The position numbers and the translations under genes were made by a program. DNA of 64,000 bases from positions 285,452-349,451 of the forward strand of contig JAQFVV010006621.1 in assembly GCA_028023455.1 (NCBI GenBank), read 5' to 3'. This DNA is from Epiperipatus broadwayi. Lineage: Eukaryota > Onychophora > Udeonychophora > Euonychophora > Peripatidae. The notes under the pieces were generated by a model. That model searched no databases and was not told the DNA's origin. It saw only the letters and a list, made by a program, of their open reading frames with translations. Positions 13,284 through 26,910 of this stretch are shown here, piece by piece. Each line of letters begins with the position of its first letter. Position 1 is the first letter of the stretch.

Positions 13284-15564
13284 CTAGATAGTCCAACGTT
13301 TGGAGATGTCAAAGCAGGTATCCCATCTATTGATAGCATTATTATTGCCATTAATGAAGTATGCTTCTCTGATTTTCCGCTTGATGTCATTTTTCTCAAT
13401 GCCGATTATTTTGGGGTTGGAGGGTTCAAACACATGTCCTGTCTTCTTGGAAGGTTTTAAGAATGTTGATGAATTATTGTTATTTTTCTTTGCTCTATTA
13501 TAGGTGTATCTATGTTGTGCTGTCCTGTTGATTATGCCTGCTTTGGTTTCCCCAAAATAAATGGCCTGGCAACTGGATTGTGGGCATGATGTGCTGTAAA
13601 CGATATGGGGGGTCTGAGAAGGTTTGATTTTATCCTTAGATTTATTGATTATATGATTAGTGCATGGGGGTGTATGAAAACTAATTTTAAATTTATTGGA
13701 CAAAACCTTAATTAATTGATGGGAGATTTTAACATGTGTGGAAGAGTGATATATGGAATTTTAGTATTGTTTTTATTGTCTACGATTTTCTTATAAAATT
13801 GTTTAATTTTATTGTTAATAGTGTTGAGTTTGTAGCCTGCTTGTAGTAGGTCATTGGTGTATAGATGTATCTTATTCTTTCTATCCACTTCAAACTTGCA
13901 CAGTTGCATATTTCTGTATAAAAATGCTTGAAGGCTTGCAAATTTGTGAGAGCTTGGTGAATTGGAGTGTGGGTGTACAAAGCCTCTGATTTCAATGGGC
14001 TTTATTATCATTGAGTAATTTAGTGTTCTCTCATCCTGTGTTAGACAAAGGTTGAAGTAATTTAGACTTTGGAAAGCATCTTCTGTTCTGGAATTGATCG
14101 TTAGATTAGTATTTTGTGATAAATATTGTATGATACTATTTGTAATGTGTTGGTTGACTAAGATGAATATATCATTTACATACTGCATGTATACAGTGTG
14201 AGGGCAGTCAGCTTGATATTTGGATATGATTAGTTTTTTGTAGTGATTAAGGAAGATGCTGGTTACAATTCCACTGAGTGGGAGACCATAAGCCATCCAC
14301 TTTTCATGTTGTACTAACCGTATTCAAATGTGGTATAGATGTGTTTGTCCATCCATATCAAATATATAACAATAAAATTAATGAGTTCAGCTGAGAGCGT
14401 GTTGGTCAGTTCTTGTAGGATGATTTGGATGGATTGTTTTCTGTCAACTGATTCGTTTAATTCTTTGACATTGAGGATAGTCATGTAGAAGTTGTTCTCA
14501 ATCATGACCTTTTTGATTTTCTCCACAAATTGAAAAGACAAATTATAGAATAATTTCCAAAACCCAAGCTGTCTATTAGTATTGATTAACAATTTTCGCA
14601 GTTTGAAAATAATGGACTCCCCCAAAATCCATCATTAAACACAGTGGTTTTCCAGGCTTATGGACTTTAATATTGGCAAATATTCTTAAAGCTTTAGTGG
14701 AGGAGGGATAAACTTGATAGTATTCTGCAATTGAAATGCCTTTGTTTTTATGTAGATGGAGAATGGAAGAAACAAATTTATCATGGTTAAGCTTGTTGTT
14801 GAATTGTGCGACAGGAGTGAGTTGTAGATTTGCAATTTGTTCGTTTATTTTTATCTTATAATCCTTAGAATGTAAAAGCACAAATCTGTTGCCCTTGTCT
14901 TCTTTAAGACAGATTAAATTATTATGATCTAGAAACTGTTTTGTAATTTTGATGTCGCTATTCCAGCTATTTTCTATTATGTATAACTGTTTCTGTTTAA
15001 TAGATTTAGATATATCTGGTATGATGCTATCTCTATGCGGGTTATTAATTAGATTTGCTTCAACATCAGTGATAAGTTCTACTTTGGGTTGTTACCATTG
15101 GCCTCCTATGAATCTCGGTCCAAAAGATAGAACTTTTGTTATCCTATCAGGGGGGTAAGGCCAGTCCTATTAACATACGAAGCTTGCTGTAAGGCAATAT
15201 TTATGTTTTGTTTATAAGCTAAGAATTTGATTTTAAGAGCAAAGCGTTTGCGGTGGTTTATTTCTGTAAAGTTGAATTTATCGATAATCCATTGGGGGAG
15301 GGTACTATTTGCCATTATTGTGACCCATCTTTTTCTTTCTTTATGTAATGCATTACTGCATCCCTGGATGATGAAAGTCAAAAGGTGCTTTTGTAGTTTA
15401 TTAATGATTTTGTCACGGTTATATATAGAGCTGTCTATTTTTATTCTGCAGCAGTTAGGAACAATATTGAATTTCTTGTGTTCAGACAAAAATGTTAGGT
15501 GCTGTTCCAATGTTTTGACTGAAATGCCAAGGTGTAATGTAAGCCTTTGTTGATAAAAGTTCAT
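13284..15564 (-). pseudogene. PLE-B unit B RT and GIY-YIG polyprotein (broken)
   Basis: Starts with MNFYQQRLTLHLGISVKTLE at 15564 and is open to about 15139. A frameshift near the GLTPLIG codons and the shared stop after GGQW follow. RT motif 1 RIFANIKVHKPGKP is in 14576-14881. The same frameshift as in unit A lies after VNQY. Motif A is ILNVKELNESVD, again with Asn for Asp (codon 14470-14472). Then MAYGLPLSGIVTSIFLNHYK and QYVNDIF, where the YVDD box has become YVND (14171-14182). The thumb is HPHSNSPSSHKFASLQAF. The endonuclease (13284-13703) is open, with VYSTSCPQSSCQAIYFGE, a C-x3-C pair, RTAQHRYTYNRAKK and REAYFINGNN. Loss of both RT acidic positions makes an active RT implausible. Confidence 0.85.
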
Positions 15565-15644
15565 ATTTGTAAAATATTAAGGATTTTAAACTTCTCCCTC
15601 GATAATTTAATATACAAATTAAAAAGTGTATGAAACACTTGAAC

Positions 15645-17042
15645 GAGAAGCTATAAAGATTCCAACAGTTATTATACGCTAAGCACTTTCGAGGCCATTT
15701 TCCTCATATTCATAGCGGTAATACGAGATGCAGAATGAGAAAATAGGGCAAGGAAACAAAGTTGTATGCAAAGCATATGCAAATGAGCTAGATAGTCCAA
15801 TGTTTGGAGATGTCAAAACAGGTATCCCATCTATTGATAGCATTATTATTGCCATTAATAAAGTATGCTTCTCTGATTTTCCACTTAATGTTATTTTTCT
15901 CAATGCCGACTATTTTGGGATTGGAGGGTTCAAACACATCTTGTCTTCTTGGAATGTTCTAAGAATGTTGATGAGTTATTATTATTATTTTTTGCTCTAT
16001 TATAGGTGTATCTATGTTGTGATGTCCTTTTGATTATGCCTGCTTTGGTTTCCCCAAAATAAATGGCCCAGCAACCAAGTTGTGGGCATGATATGCTGTA
16101 AACAACATGGGGGTCTGAGAAAGTTCGATTTTATCATTAGAGTTATTGATTAGATGATTAGTGCAGTGGATGTATTAAAACTAATTTTAAATTTATCGGA
16201 CAAAACCTTAATTAATTGGTGGGAGATTTTAGGTATGTGTGGAAGAGTGATATATGGAATTTTATTATCATTTTTATTGACTACAATCTTCTTATAAAAT
16301 TGTTTAATTTTATTGGTAATAGTGTTGAGTTTGTAGCCTGCTTGTAGTGGGTCTTGGGTGTATAGATGTATATTATTCTTTCTATCCGCTTCAATCTTGC
16401 ACAGTTGCATATTTCTGTATAAAAATGCTTGAAGGCTTGCAAATTTGTGAGAGCTTGGTGAATTGGAGTGTGGATGTATAAAGCCTCTGATTTCAAAGGG
16501 CTTTATTATCATTGAGTAATTTATTGTTCTATCATCCTGTGTTAGATGAAGGTCAAGGTAATTTAGACTTTGGAAAGCATCTTCTGTTGTGGAATTGATA
16601 GTTAGATTAGTGTTTTCTGATAAATCTTGTATGATACTATTTGTTATGTGCTGGTTGGCTAAGATGAATATATCACCTACATACCGCATGTATATAGTGT
16701 GGGGCAGTCAGCTTCATATTTGGATATGATTAGTTTTTTGTAGTGTTTAAGGAAGATGCTGGTTACAATTCCACTGGGTGAAAGACCCATAGGCCATCCA
16801 CTTTTTGTGTTGTACCAACCGTATTCAAATGTGGTATAGATGTATTTGTCCATCCATGTCAAAAATGTAACGATAAAATTAATGCGTTCAGTTGAGAGTG
16901 TGTTGGTCAGTTCTTGTAGGATGATTTGGATGGATTGTTTTCTGTCAACTTATCTGTATAATTCTTTGACATCAAGGGTAGTCATGTAGAAGTTTTCTCG
17001 ATTGTGACCTTTTTGATTTTCTCCACAAATTGAAAAGATGAA
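15645..17042 (-). mobile_element. PLE-B unit C, 5'-truncated
   Basis: Retains the 3' end, endonuclease and RT palm but breaks off near 17042 inside the RT, in a sequence matching FVEKIKK codons of the other units. The flanking DNA above 17042 does not match PLE-B. A 5'-truncated outermost copy is typical for elements made by target-primed reverse transcription. Confidence 0.85.
15780..17040 (-). pseudogene. PLE-B unit C partial RT and GIY-YIG (broken)
   Basis: From the 5' break: TTLDVKEL, which keeps the catalytic Asp of RT motif A (codon 16971-16973) that A and B have lost; a stop nearby; then TWMDKYIYTTFEYGW and PMGLSPSGIVTSIFLKHYK; a frameshift; MRYVGDIF, where YVDD has become YVGD (16672-16683). 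An open thumb region to about 16150 includes HPHSNSPSSHKFASLQAF. The endonuclease part is frameshifted, but VFEPSNPKIVGIE and REAYFINGNN are readable around 15880-15940. The copy is inactive. Confidence 0.82.
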
Positions 17043-17479
17043 TTGATGCAAGATTGTCAGAATTGGCCCAATAATGTGTCAACATTTATGAATACAAAAG
17101 TTTTTTTTTATTCATGAGCAGATTGATTAATAGTAGGTAGTTCCAGTAGACTAGTTATTAAAATTAATTCAAAAGCTGCAAAAATGTCAAACTCATAGCA
17201 ATTGCATGAGCTTTATTTGATTAGTTTATTTAATCAGTTTGAAAAATGTGATTGCTGCAGATAATAATGATATTTTCTTTGTAAATTGGAAAGGAGATAT
17301 GAATGTGAATAATACATTATAATTTATTTTTTAGAGTGTGTATGATTTTAATTAATTAGGATGCGATCAATATTGAATACAGATTGCTGAGAGATAAAGG
17401 AATGATTTTTTTAAGAATGGTACTATAGAGTTATTCATTGCCTCAAAATCAGTAAAATAGTAGTTAAAGAAATTTAAAA
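17043..17479. other. Non-coding spacer between PLE-B and PLE-E
   Basis: AT-rich sequence without recognisable coding potential. It may contain decayed element sequence that I cannot identify. Confidence 0.5.
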
Positions 17480-18320
17480 TAGAGGATAATATGCTACTAT
17501 GTTCATATGAAGGAACAATCAATCAAATTTATCTCGTGCTGGCTTTGATGACTTTCTTGGTATGGACTATTGAAAAGAAAGATGAACATCATAATATCAC
17601 ATTTTTAGACTTAAATTTCCAAGGTCAGAATGATGCATTGGATTATATGATTGAATTGAAATCCTTAAATGTAAGAAACATCATACATCCTAATTTTATA
17701 ACATCCAGATCCCATAAGTATGTGGGACTGAAAAGTTTTGTTCTTCATAGAAACTTGAAATTATGCAAGATCGAAATAGATAGAAGAAAAATACAGGGTA
17801 TAATTTCAATAATAATTAATTTCTATAGCAAAATTATACACTCTGTAAACCTCCAATCTGTAGACAAAACAATGGTCTAGTCTTTCTTGTCTAAAATCAC
17901 ACAAAAATTATAAAAAAATGTACTGATAAATGCAACATCAGTTTTTTATCGTCTTCATTATTAAATAAATTGTTAAACAACTCCAAAGATAAAATAAGTA
18001 GAGATGCTGCACATCAAATAGTGTACAAAATTACATGTAAAGATTCGAATTGCTTAAAAATTTACTACCAGAGAAACGAGAGCTAACCCTCTCTACAAGA
18101 CTGCACCAGCACAATTACTTGTACAACTGGGCTAAGAAAAGCAGTGAACACTCATCAATATTTTTGAATCATGAGCTACAGTCAGGTCACAATTTCATTT
18201 TCTCTAAGACTGACATTGTTTGTTCTGAGAGAGATGACAGAAAGTGAAATATGAAGGTAGCATTGTCTACAGCCAAAGATATGCATGTCATAAATAAAAA
18301 AGAAACTAGCATTCCTCTTT
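17480..18320 (+). pseudogene. PLE-E: decayed Penelope-like RT thumb and GIY-YIG
   Basis: Plus strand. The frame 17491-17880 reads TIEKKDEHHNITFLDLNF and then RNIIHPNFITSRSHKYVGLK and FVLHRNLKLCKIEIDRRK. This lines up with the PLE-B segment around RGFVHPHSNSPSSHKFASLQ and LYRNMQLCKFEADRK. After several stops, around 18010-18250, it reads IVYKITCKDSNC, a degenerate GIY motif with a Cys pair, then TRLHQHNYLYNWAKKSSEHS, comparable to the PLE-B endonuclease helix. The RT palm is missing. It is an old, diverged relative of PLE-B and PLE-C with only the 3' half left. Confidence 0.75.
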
Positions 18321-19559
18321 TCAAAAAATGACATCTACAACCTTCTTTACAGTTATTAAAATGTAAATTAACATTCTAAAATTCAATTTTATGGTAATTC
18401 GATTAATAATATACAAAACTTTAAAATGAGATTTTAATGAACTTAATTGTATAATGCTATAACTATAATATGTTTAATATTAAAAGCCTTGACTGGATAT
18501 AATAAAGATTTGCAACAAAAGGAAGAAATTGTTCTGTTGTTAAATGCATAAACATTTACTAAATCATGACATTTAGTGCAGAAAATAGATAGAAAAAAGT
18601 TTTATAGAATAGTAGAAATTGTAAAGTAATTGAAATGGATTATATTTTGTTTGGCATGTACACAGATGGATGTTACTGAACATTGAACCTATACATTTAA
18701 TGTTTAATGATGTTATGACTGATGTAAATATGATCAAATAAGAATGGATCTATAATTGAAATTTTATAAGAATTAGTTTTAGTTTTAAAATAATAAAATA
18801 TGTGGATAGTATATTTTTTCTGCATAAAATTAAGTATCTATAATGATGATCCCTGGTGCTGCTTTTTGAATTTTATACCTGATGATCTTTAAAAGTATCC
18901 ATTTTCATCAGTTGCAAAACAATGCATGAAAAATTTCTGACATTCTGTTGGATGGATATTTTACTAATAATCAGTGGGCATTTTTATATCGTTGTAGAAG
19001 GTGAGATGTAGAAAGTGTTGAATCTCAATCTCAGGATGTATATATTAATTTCTAATAAATTAAATCAAGGCCTTTTATAAGACAAATAGGGAATTTGTCA
19101 TTCTGAATGAGATGGCATTAATAAAAGAGTTTCAAGCTTATTCAGAATTTAGATTTACAATATTAATTTTTTGAAAAATATATATATTTCTGAAATGATA
19201 TCCTGTGGTTTTGAGTTTTTAGTAGTATTATAATTATATTTAAGTGAATAAAATTAGTGGGTCTTGAAGTTTTATTTTTTTAGAATGATTAGAGTGCTAG
19301 ATTGTTAGAAAAAGTTGCAAATATGAGAGCTGAGAAGCATGAAGTCAGGGGAATAGAATAATAAATCAATTAATGAAGTGTAATTTGGTGTAAAAAGATA
19401 TTGAATTATTGGAAAAGAAATCTTCAATACTCATGAATTTGTGATTAATTAGGTGTATATGTATATAAATGGAAATAATTAATGTGTGGAGTTATCCATT
19501 TATATTTATTCAATTAGAAAGCATTCAACCTACAACAGTAGCTAACAAAACTGCAGGTC
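18321..19559. other. AT-rich non-coding stretch
   Basis: I see nothing supportable here. Confidence 0.5.
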
Positions 19560-19945
19560 AAGAATTAATGTAAAACTGTCTGATTGTTTCAGCCATTTAT
19601 TCACACATAAAATTAAAATAACCATGAGAAATAAATTTTAATAAAACACATATTCTGCAAAAATTGAATAATATGACCACAGATTATTAAGGGAAGCAAG
19701 TACGAATGGAAGAAAACAAACAATATTGGGAAAAGTCTATTGGAGGATAAAATACTTTTTTAAAACTTCTCAACCAATAGAACTTGAGTATGAGGGAAAA
19801 ATAATAAAAGAAAAAAATAACGATTTTAATTATCATACACATCCTTATGATTTGACAAAGAAGCTTTGAGAAAAGTAATTGTTATTGCCTTCAAACATCA
19901 GCTACTTAACTATTTTATTTTTATTACAAAGATTCTCCGAAAATA
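19560..19945 (+). pseudogene. PLE-A copy 3: strongly decayed GIY-YIG tail
   Basis: Nucleotide similarity to PLE-A copy 2 (7430-7815) is clear despite many indels: a segment like TCAGCTATTTATTCTCATAT, then AAAATTGAA(C/T)AATATGACCA and AGATT(G/A)(C/T)TAAG, then CTTCTCAACCAATAG. The end has GAAGCTTTGAGAAAAG and CATCAGCTACTTAAC where the hammerhead stood. A short TA tract follows at 19962. No coding capacity remains. Confidence 0.75.
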
Positions 19946-20461
19946 ATTCTATGAAATTATATATATATTGAAATAAAATACTTTGACATGTTAAATTTTG
20001 TATGCAGTAAGGTTGGGTGGGGATTGGTAGATAGGATTAGTTGATATATTAAATGAACTTTATTGCACAGATATAGTGTTATTATGCTGATCGGGAATAC
20101 ATCGTGATAGAATATAATGATGTTCTTATTTGGATCAAAATAAAAGATATACAAGTACTACGATTATTTTTACCAAAAAAAATTAAAAAAGCTTAATTGA
20201 AATATTTTAATAACTTCAAAGAAATACTTTAAATAAATAAGAAAGTTAAAGAAATCTGATATATATAGTTTATACTTTTAGGACGTTAGTTTATCGATAA
20301 ATATTATAAGAAACCTCATTTGCATATAGTAAGTTTATTTGAGGCACTATCATATAAGGTATGATAAAAATTACCACATTCCTAATTCAAGGTATCTGGG
20401 ATATTTATTATTCTAATCTATTCACGAACACATTTTTATTCATACAAACGTACATCGTTAA

Positions 20462-20493
<32 letters not shown>

Positions 20494-21559
20494 CATGTTG
20501 AAGATCAATTTTATCCAACTATCGATTACATTCTACTAGATTAGAAATTTATGCATTATTAGTAAATCAGATGTGATTTCAATTATAGACTCAAAAAAAA
20601 TATAAATTGTTATTAAGGTTATAAAAAAGATTTGTACTTTTAGATGAAGGCTTAACAAAATAGAATTGATAAATTAAGGATATGGGCTAACTACCAAGGA
20701 TAGGATATTGAATATTCATCTTTCAATCCATTTGTTTTTTTAAGACTTTATTTTTTTGTCTGTGATGAGTAATAATTGGCAAAAGATTTTCATATATATA
20801 GAATAGCAGGTACATATGAAAAGGGATGAAGTTAAAATAATGACCTGCTTGATTTGATGTTTATAATAAAATATATACTGGCTCTTAATTGAATATAAAG
20901 TCTATATCAGGTTTAAAAATAATATAACAATCTTTAACCTAATAATGTTTATCTGAAAGTTTATGATTGATATTTTATCTGTAATTATGTTTTGCACCAT
21001 TTTCATTACTAAATTTAATTACTAAATATTTTTTGGTAAAATCTAAACTATTTATATTTTTCCAAATGTCTTCAACTAATAATAATAAATTTACAGGTTA
21101 ATATACTAAACAACAGTTTTGAATAGTATTATGCTCTGCTTTTTTCAGGACTTTTTGCCTGAGTGGTGACAGAACTAATCAAATTAGTGACCTTTAGCTT
21201 TGAACACTTAATTTAAAACTATGCTTCACTATTAAGTTAATCTGCCCATGTATTTGTAAAAATATAAATAAAGTTCGTTGTGTAACATTTAATAATTAAA
21301 TTAGGTTACTGAAATAGTCCAACAGATAAATTCTAATGTATCAAATAAGTATTAATAGCTTTGGTACAATTATTTAAAAGATGTTAAATTGTTGATAAAA
21401 TTGGCACTTGTAGAAAATATTATCAATAAAAAAATTAATAATGATAAAAATTGTGATGTTGAATGAACAGGACAAAATCTTACACTGCTTCATTAGAAAT
21501 GTTTCTTGAGTATCATTGCTTTGAATAAAAGTTTATATAAAAAGAAAAAAGGCAAAGTG
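19946..21559. other. AT-rich non-coding stretch
   Basis: No supportable gene. It includes a (TA)n tract at 20469-20493. Confidence 0.5.
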
Positions 21560-22227
<668 letters not shown>

Positions 22228-23307
22228 TTAACATTAAGCATAAAATATTACAATGTATCACAAATAATGTAATAGAGATGACTTTTCAGTGGTTCACTAG
22301 AGTAGAATCTTAATAAATATGTAATAGGCAAACTATATTATTTATGCATTGGATTGTACACCAGCGATATTCCTATTATTCTATACTTAGAATTTTAAAA
22401 AATGTTAAGATATATTGTTTATTAAAATTAGGAAAATAAAAAGTTGCTTAATGATGTAAAGATAAAATATAACTATAAATATGTGAACGTTGGTGCTTTA
22501 GACGAGAATATGGGAGGTTTGTTTTATGGATGCATAACGCTTGTCTTTTTTTTTTTTTCAAATAATTAATGTTGATGCATTATATCACCATATAAAATAT
22601 ATTTATTTGTGCATGTGTTTAAAAATAAAATGTTAAAATTATCTACAAAGGCTTGAAAAAAGGTGTTTAATAGTTTATAATACATCAATATTGAATGTAT
22701 TAAAAAATATTTTTAAAAATAATAAAATTGTGTCTTACCCCATGAGGAGAAATTGATTGATTTAGCTTACAGCTGCTGAGCTATAGTTTGTTTAGATTTT
22801 TTTTTACTTTGTCGTATGCAATTTTATACTTTTTCTATTTTATTGTATTTTTAAATGTCATTGCTATTTAAAAAATATATTTAAAAAAAATGTTTACAAT
22901 TTTACTTTGTAGGAATGTTTTTCCTAAAGAGAATCATTCAAGTAGATAATATTTACAAAAGTATACACATGAAATAATATTTATATATTATACGTCTAAG
23001 TTAAAGTCTAATTAAAACAAACGGTCGGAAAGAATAGTTTTCGTCAAGTTATTTTTTTTTGTTTTATTAAGATCAATATGTGTTTAAGTATCATCATTTA
23101 TGTATAGATGTGTGTATGAATGTGTTTTGTGCTAATCTTTCCAATCAATGATGTATTTAATGTACACTAAATTTAAATTACCCAAAGTATCACATTCTTA
23201 AACCGCTTACTGATTTGTGAGACATTGCAGAGATTGAATCAAATGATTAAATTTCTATTTATTACATACATATTTAACATTTGATTTTTTTTGCTAGCGC
23301 AGACATA
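22228..23307. other. AT-rich non-coding stretch
   Basis: Nothing supportable seen. Confidence 0.5.
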
Positions 23308-23474
23308 GTATGTAATTTAAAATGTAAGGATTTTTCATCTTAATACATGCGCTGTACTGTTTGTTTGTTTTTTTATAATATATTAATACTCAACAAGATG
23401 TCGTTGTGATATTATAAAAAAACAGTAAAGCGCATGTATTGGAAGAAAAATCCTTACTGTTTAAATTACGTACA
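23308..23474. mobile_element. Foldback (MITE-like) element 1
   Basis: Long imperfect inverted repeats: arm 23308-23381 reads GTATGTAATTTAAAATGTAA, then GGATTTTTC, TACATGCGCT and TACTGTTTG. The reverse complement of 23409-23474 follows it closely. The centre is about 27 bases. There is no coding capacity, which fits a non-autonomous foldback DNA element. I could not fix the target-site duplication. Confidence 0.75.
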
Positions 23475-26392
23475 TATTTGTACATCTAAGTATTATTAAA
23501 ACTCTATAAATGAAAGTAAAGCATTACTAACTTTATATTTACTTCATAAAAACATTTTTTTTTCCAAATTTATTTTTAAAAAATTATTTGATTATAACTT
23601 TTCAATTACAAAATTTTAAATTCATTGATATTATGTAAATAACTTTATATAAGTTGTATATAATAAAAACATAGTGCATCTTATAAACTTTATTTACACT
23701 TAATTAATGAAATATTTACATTAAAATCTAAAATCAATATTTTTTTTGTCTTTTGTTAAAGATGTTAAATCTTAAATTATTATTACAAGTTTATCTAGTA
23801 ATAAAATATATATCATTTATCTTTCAAAATGAAATTTTATTCACAAACCATAAGATATCATTGGTAAGGAACTAATAAAAATACTTTTAGAGTTTCGTAT
23901 TAAAAAGTCAATCATTTAATCAATTAAATATATCTAAACAAAAATTTTAATTTATAGAGTGCTTATTATAGATTAATAAAAGACATATCTTTATTGGAAT
24001 TTAAGCCCATAATTTGAATTCAATATATATATATATAAGAAATAACAGTTATAGAAGATTAAATATATTACCATTACAAAAGTAATAACCGCGAAACAAA
24101 CTTTCCAACTGTTGATTGATAGAAAATTGGATATTAGTTTTAATTTTTGCTTAATTCTCTAAGAATGGCTAGATTTCTATTGACCATTAACATTGGATAG
24201 TTAGCTGATTGTCTATCTTAGAAAAGTCTAAGTTCTAATTTTAAATTTTTTTAAACAGCCAATGTTTGAATCCAGGTTATAAAAATATAAATTGCTATTA
24301 ATAAAAGTTATTGTATATATAATAACAGACGTGTGGAAACCATTGTTTCATTGCACATTTTTGAAAAATGAAATTTTAGGTATATAAAAAACTTTCATAT
24401 AATTAATTTATTGATTTTACATTTATAATGTTAAAAATGGGTATATTTTGACATAATGTTTGCAATTCATTGTTACGAGTTGACAACTCTTTTTATTAGA
24501 TAAATATGTTTAAAAAATTATAATGAATTTATTATAAATAAGAAATATCTTCACTTATGCACATTAGTTTAGTCTTTACAATATTTATTTACAGAGTTTA
24601 TTTTTTCTTAATCAAAGAATTAAACTTTGCTTTTTTGTTAGCAAGATATAACCCTCTCAAAAAAGCTGATATATAGTCAAAACAGCAAAAATAAAATAAA
24701 TAAATAAAACTATAAATATAACTATTACAAGAAAAGAAAGATGGAAAAAGAAGTGGTTTGTTTTTATAAAAAAATTCTATCTTATCATGAATCAATACTC
24801 TACTTTAATTTATTATTCCCTTTTTTTAAATACACATTTTTTCAATCAATTATGTTAAGAATACCATTTAAATAATAATCAAATAACTTCATTGAAATAT
24901 CAAGTGATCAATTCTTAGATGCTTTTTTAAATTAAGTTTGAATTTTTATAGAGCATTAAACTTACTGAGATTACTAGAATAAATTGAGTTAAGAAATTGC
25001 AAAAGGAAAAATTAAGAATTACTAATGATTATTAAATATTATTGCTATATCTTAATATTCTATTATCTAGTTAATTGCACATAGAGAATTTAAGAAATTG
25101 CAAATAATTAATTTATTAATTACATTCAAAAGAACTTTTTTTTTCAAAATTGATCCCTTATTTTTAATATATAAAAGTTACAACTCAAATATTCATTTTT
25201 ATTTGTTTTGTCACAAATCTTGTTTATACTTTAAATCAAAGTCTGTATACCCTAAATCCAAATACATTATACCATCTTATAATTCCATTTATGTTTTAAT
25301 CATATTCTACAATTATTTTTAAAGTTTACTTGCAATTATTACTACCAATACATATAGATTTATAAATAATATAAAAATGAATAGAATTCTAAATAATAAT
25401 AACAATAATAATTTCCTAACCATTTTCAAACACACTTATATTTACAATTAATTTTACTTTATTTTACCAATGCTTTTTATAGTTTGTCTATTCATTTTCT
25501 TATATTTAAGGAATAGTCAGACTCTGGATAACATGAAAAAGTACATGTTCAAAAGTAAGTATAATGTAAAAATTAATTTTAATTTTTGAAAGTATGAATT
25601 TATGAGATTGAATTGTTATGTAAATACTATAGATTTATTTAATTATGAAGTTCATTTTTGTAAACATAAACTATGCATATTTACATTATAGTAATGATAA
25701 AAATTATTGTATAAATGTTACTTTTAAGTTTTATTAAAAAATGATTCTGTACCATATATATAAAAAAATTGTATATTTGATAAGTTTAATACAAAAAATA
25801 ACACAACACTATAGCTCAAATTATTTAATAAAACTATTAAATTAACTGAATTTAAATAATTAATTTATTGTTTAGTATATATATTTATTGTAAAATCAGA
25901 ATAATGAAAAGTTTTAATTTTTTTTTGGTTGAAACTGTACCATAATTTTATAATTAAAATGAATAAATAATAATTATAATAAGCAATTAATTAAAAGTAT
26001 AATAATAAAGATAACAAATTTATATTAAAAGCTTTTATCAACTGTTTATTGACCATGTACTAAAAAGAAAAATAATTGTTTTTAACCACAATTGCGATTT
26101 ATAAATTTTACTTGAAATAAAAGCATAGTCCAAAAATTAATTAAATCAATCTCTTGTTATAAAAAATATGATTAACTTAATTATTTCAGGACACACTCAC
26201 AATTTTTTATTTCAGAGTAAATCTAAAAACATGAATTGTATTTGAAGAAAAAAATTTTTTTCTCTTCAGTGCACCAATAAAAGCATTTAATATTTTAAAA
26301 AAATTACCTCTATTACTTATAAGTTTTTAATATTGGCACAGTAAATCCAAAATGTAAAACTATATCAGACTCTAAATTGACTGGACACTTAT

Positions 26393-26398
<6 letters not shown>
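23475..26398. other. AT-rich non-coding stretch
   Basis: Short low-complexity frames only. I see no supportable gene. Confidence 0.5.

Positions 26399-26465
<67 letters not shown>
26399..26465. repeat. (TA)n microsatellite
   Basis: Alternating TA with one AATA interruption near 26436, directly followed by a PLE-D terminal fragment. Confidence 0.9.
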
Positions 26466-26466
<1 letters not shown>

Positions 26467-26469
<3 letters not shown>

Positions 26470-26510
26470 GGGTTCATCCCTGTTAAAAAATTTAAATAAG
26501 TGATTCTATA
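26467..26510. mobile_element. PLE-D terminal repeat fragment
   Basis: GGGTTCATCCCTGTTAAAAA and the following AT-rich bases match the outer end of the PLE-D terminal repeats (GGGTTCATCCATGTTAAAAT, reverse complement of the right repeat). As in PLE-D, it directly follows a (TA)n tract. Only about 40 bases are recognisable. Confidence 0.5.
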
Positions 26511-26774
26511 TTATATTTTCTATATTATAAACAACTTTCTCATTGCATATATTATAACAAATAAAATTGATAGCCAGCATTATTTAAAAAATTGCTTTAA
26601 ACAAAACTATATTATTAATAACTTTCTAATCACTTAAATTAACCTTGCAACCATAACAAATAAATTTGGTAGTGTGTAACAATTTTTACTTCCATTGAAT
26701 TTTTTTTCTTTTTTAAAAAATAAAAAAGCTTATCAAAACTATATTGTAAATGAAGATATAATTTTACTTTTAAT

Positions 26775-26910
26775 AAATTTCACATATACAGTGGGTATAT
26801 ATATATATTTCTGCAGTATATATATATATATACTGTTTATATAAATTTCACATATACAGTGGGTATATATATATATTTCTGCAGTACATTAATATGTATA
26901 CAGTTTATGT
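26775..26910. repeat. Tandem duplication, period 68
   Basis: Two nearly identical copies of a segment starting AAATTTCACATATACAGTGG, at 26775 and 26843, each containing (TA)n and CTGCAGTA. Confidence 0.85.

Larger units (their letters stand above)
13140..15644 (-). mobile_element. PLE-B unit B
   Basis: The second full-length unit, joined directly to A and C in the same orientation. It shares A's central lesions but lacks A's N-terminal TAG (it has PQWIIDK there). Confidence 0.88.
10632..17042 (-). mobile_element. PLE-B: head-to-tail array of three Penelope-like units
   Basis: Three minus-strand copies start their 3' ends with GAGAAGCTATAAA at about 10632, 13140 and 15645, giving periods of 2508 and 2505 bases. 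The A/B and B/C junctions have the same structure. Units A and B are nearly identical over their whole length. Unit C is more diverged and truncated at about 17042 within the RT. Units A and B share a premature stop after a conserved Trp, a frameshift after the VNQY codons, and an Asp to Asn change in RT motif A. This points to duplication of an already dead unit. Confidence 0.9.
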
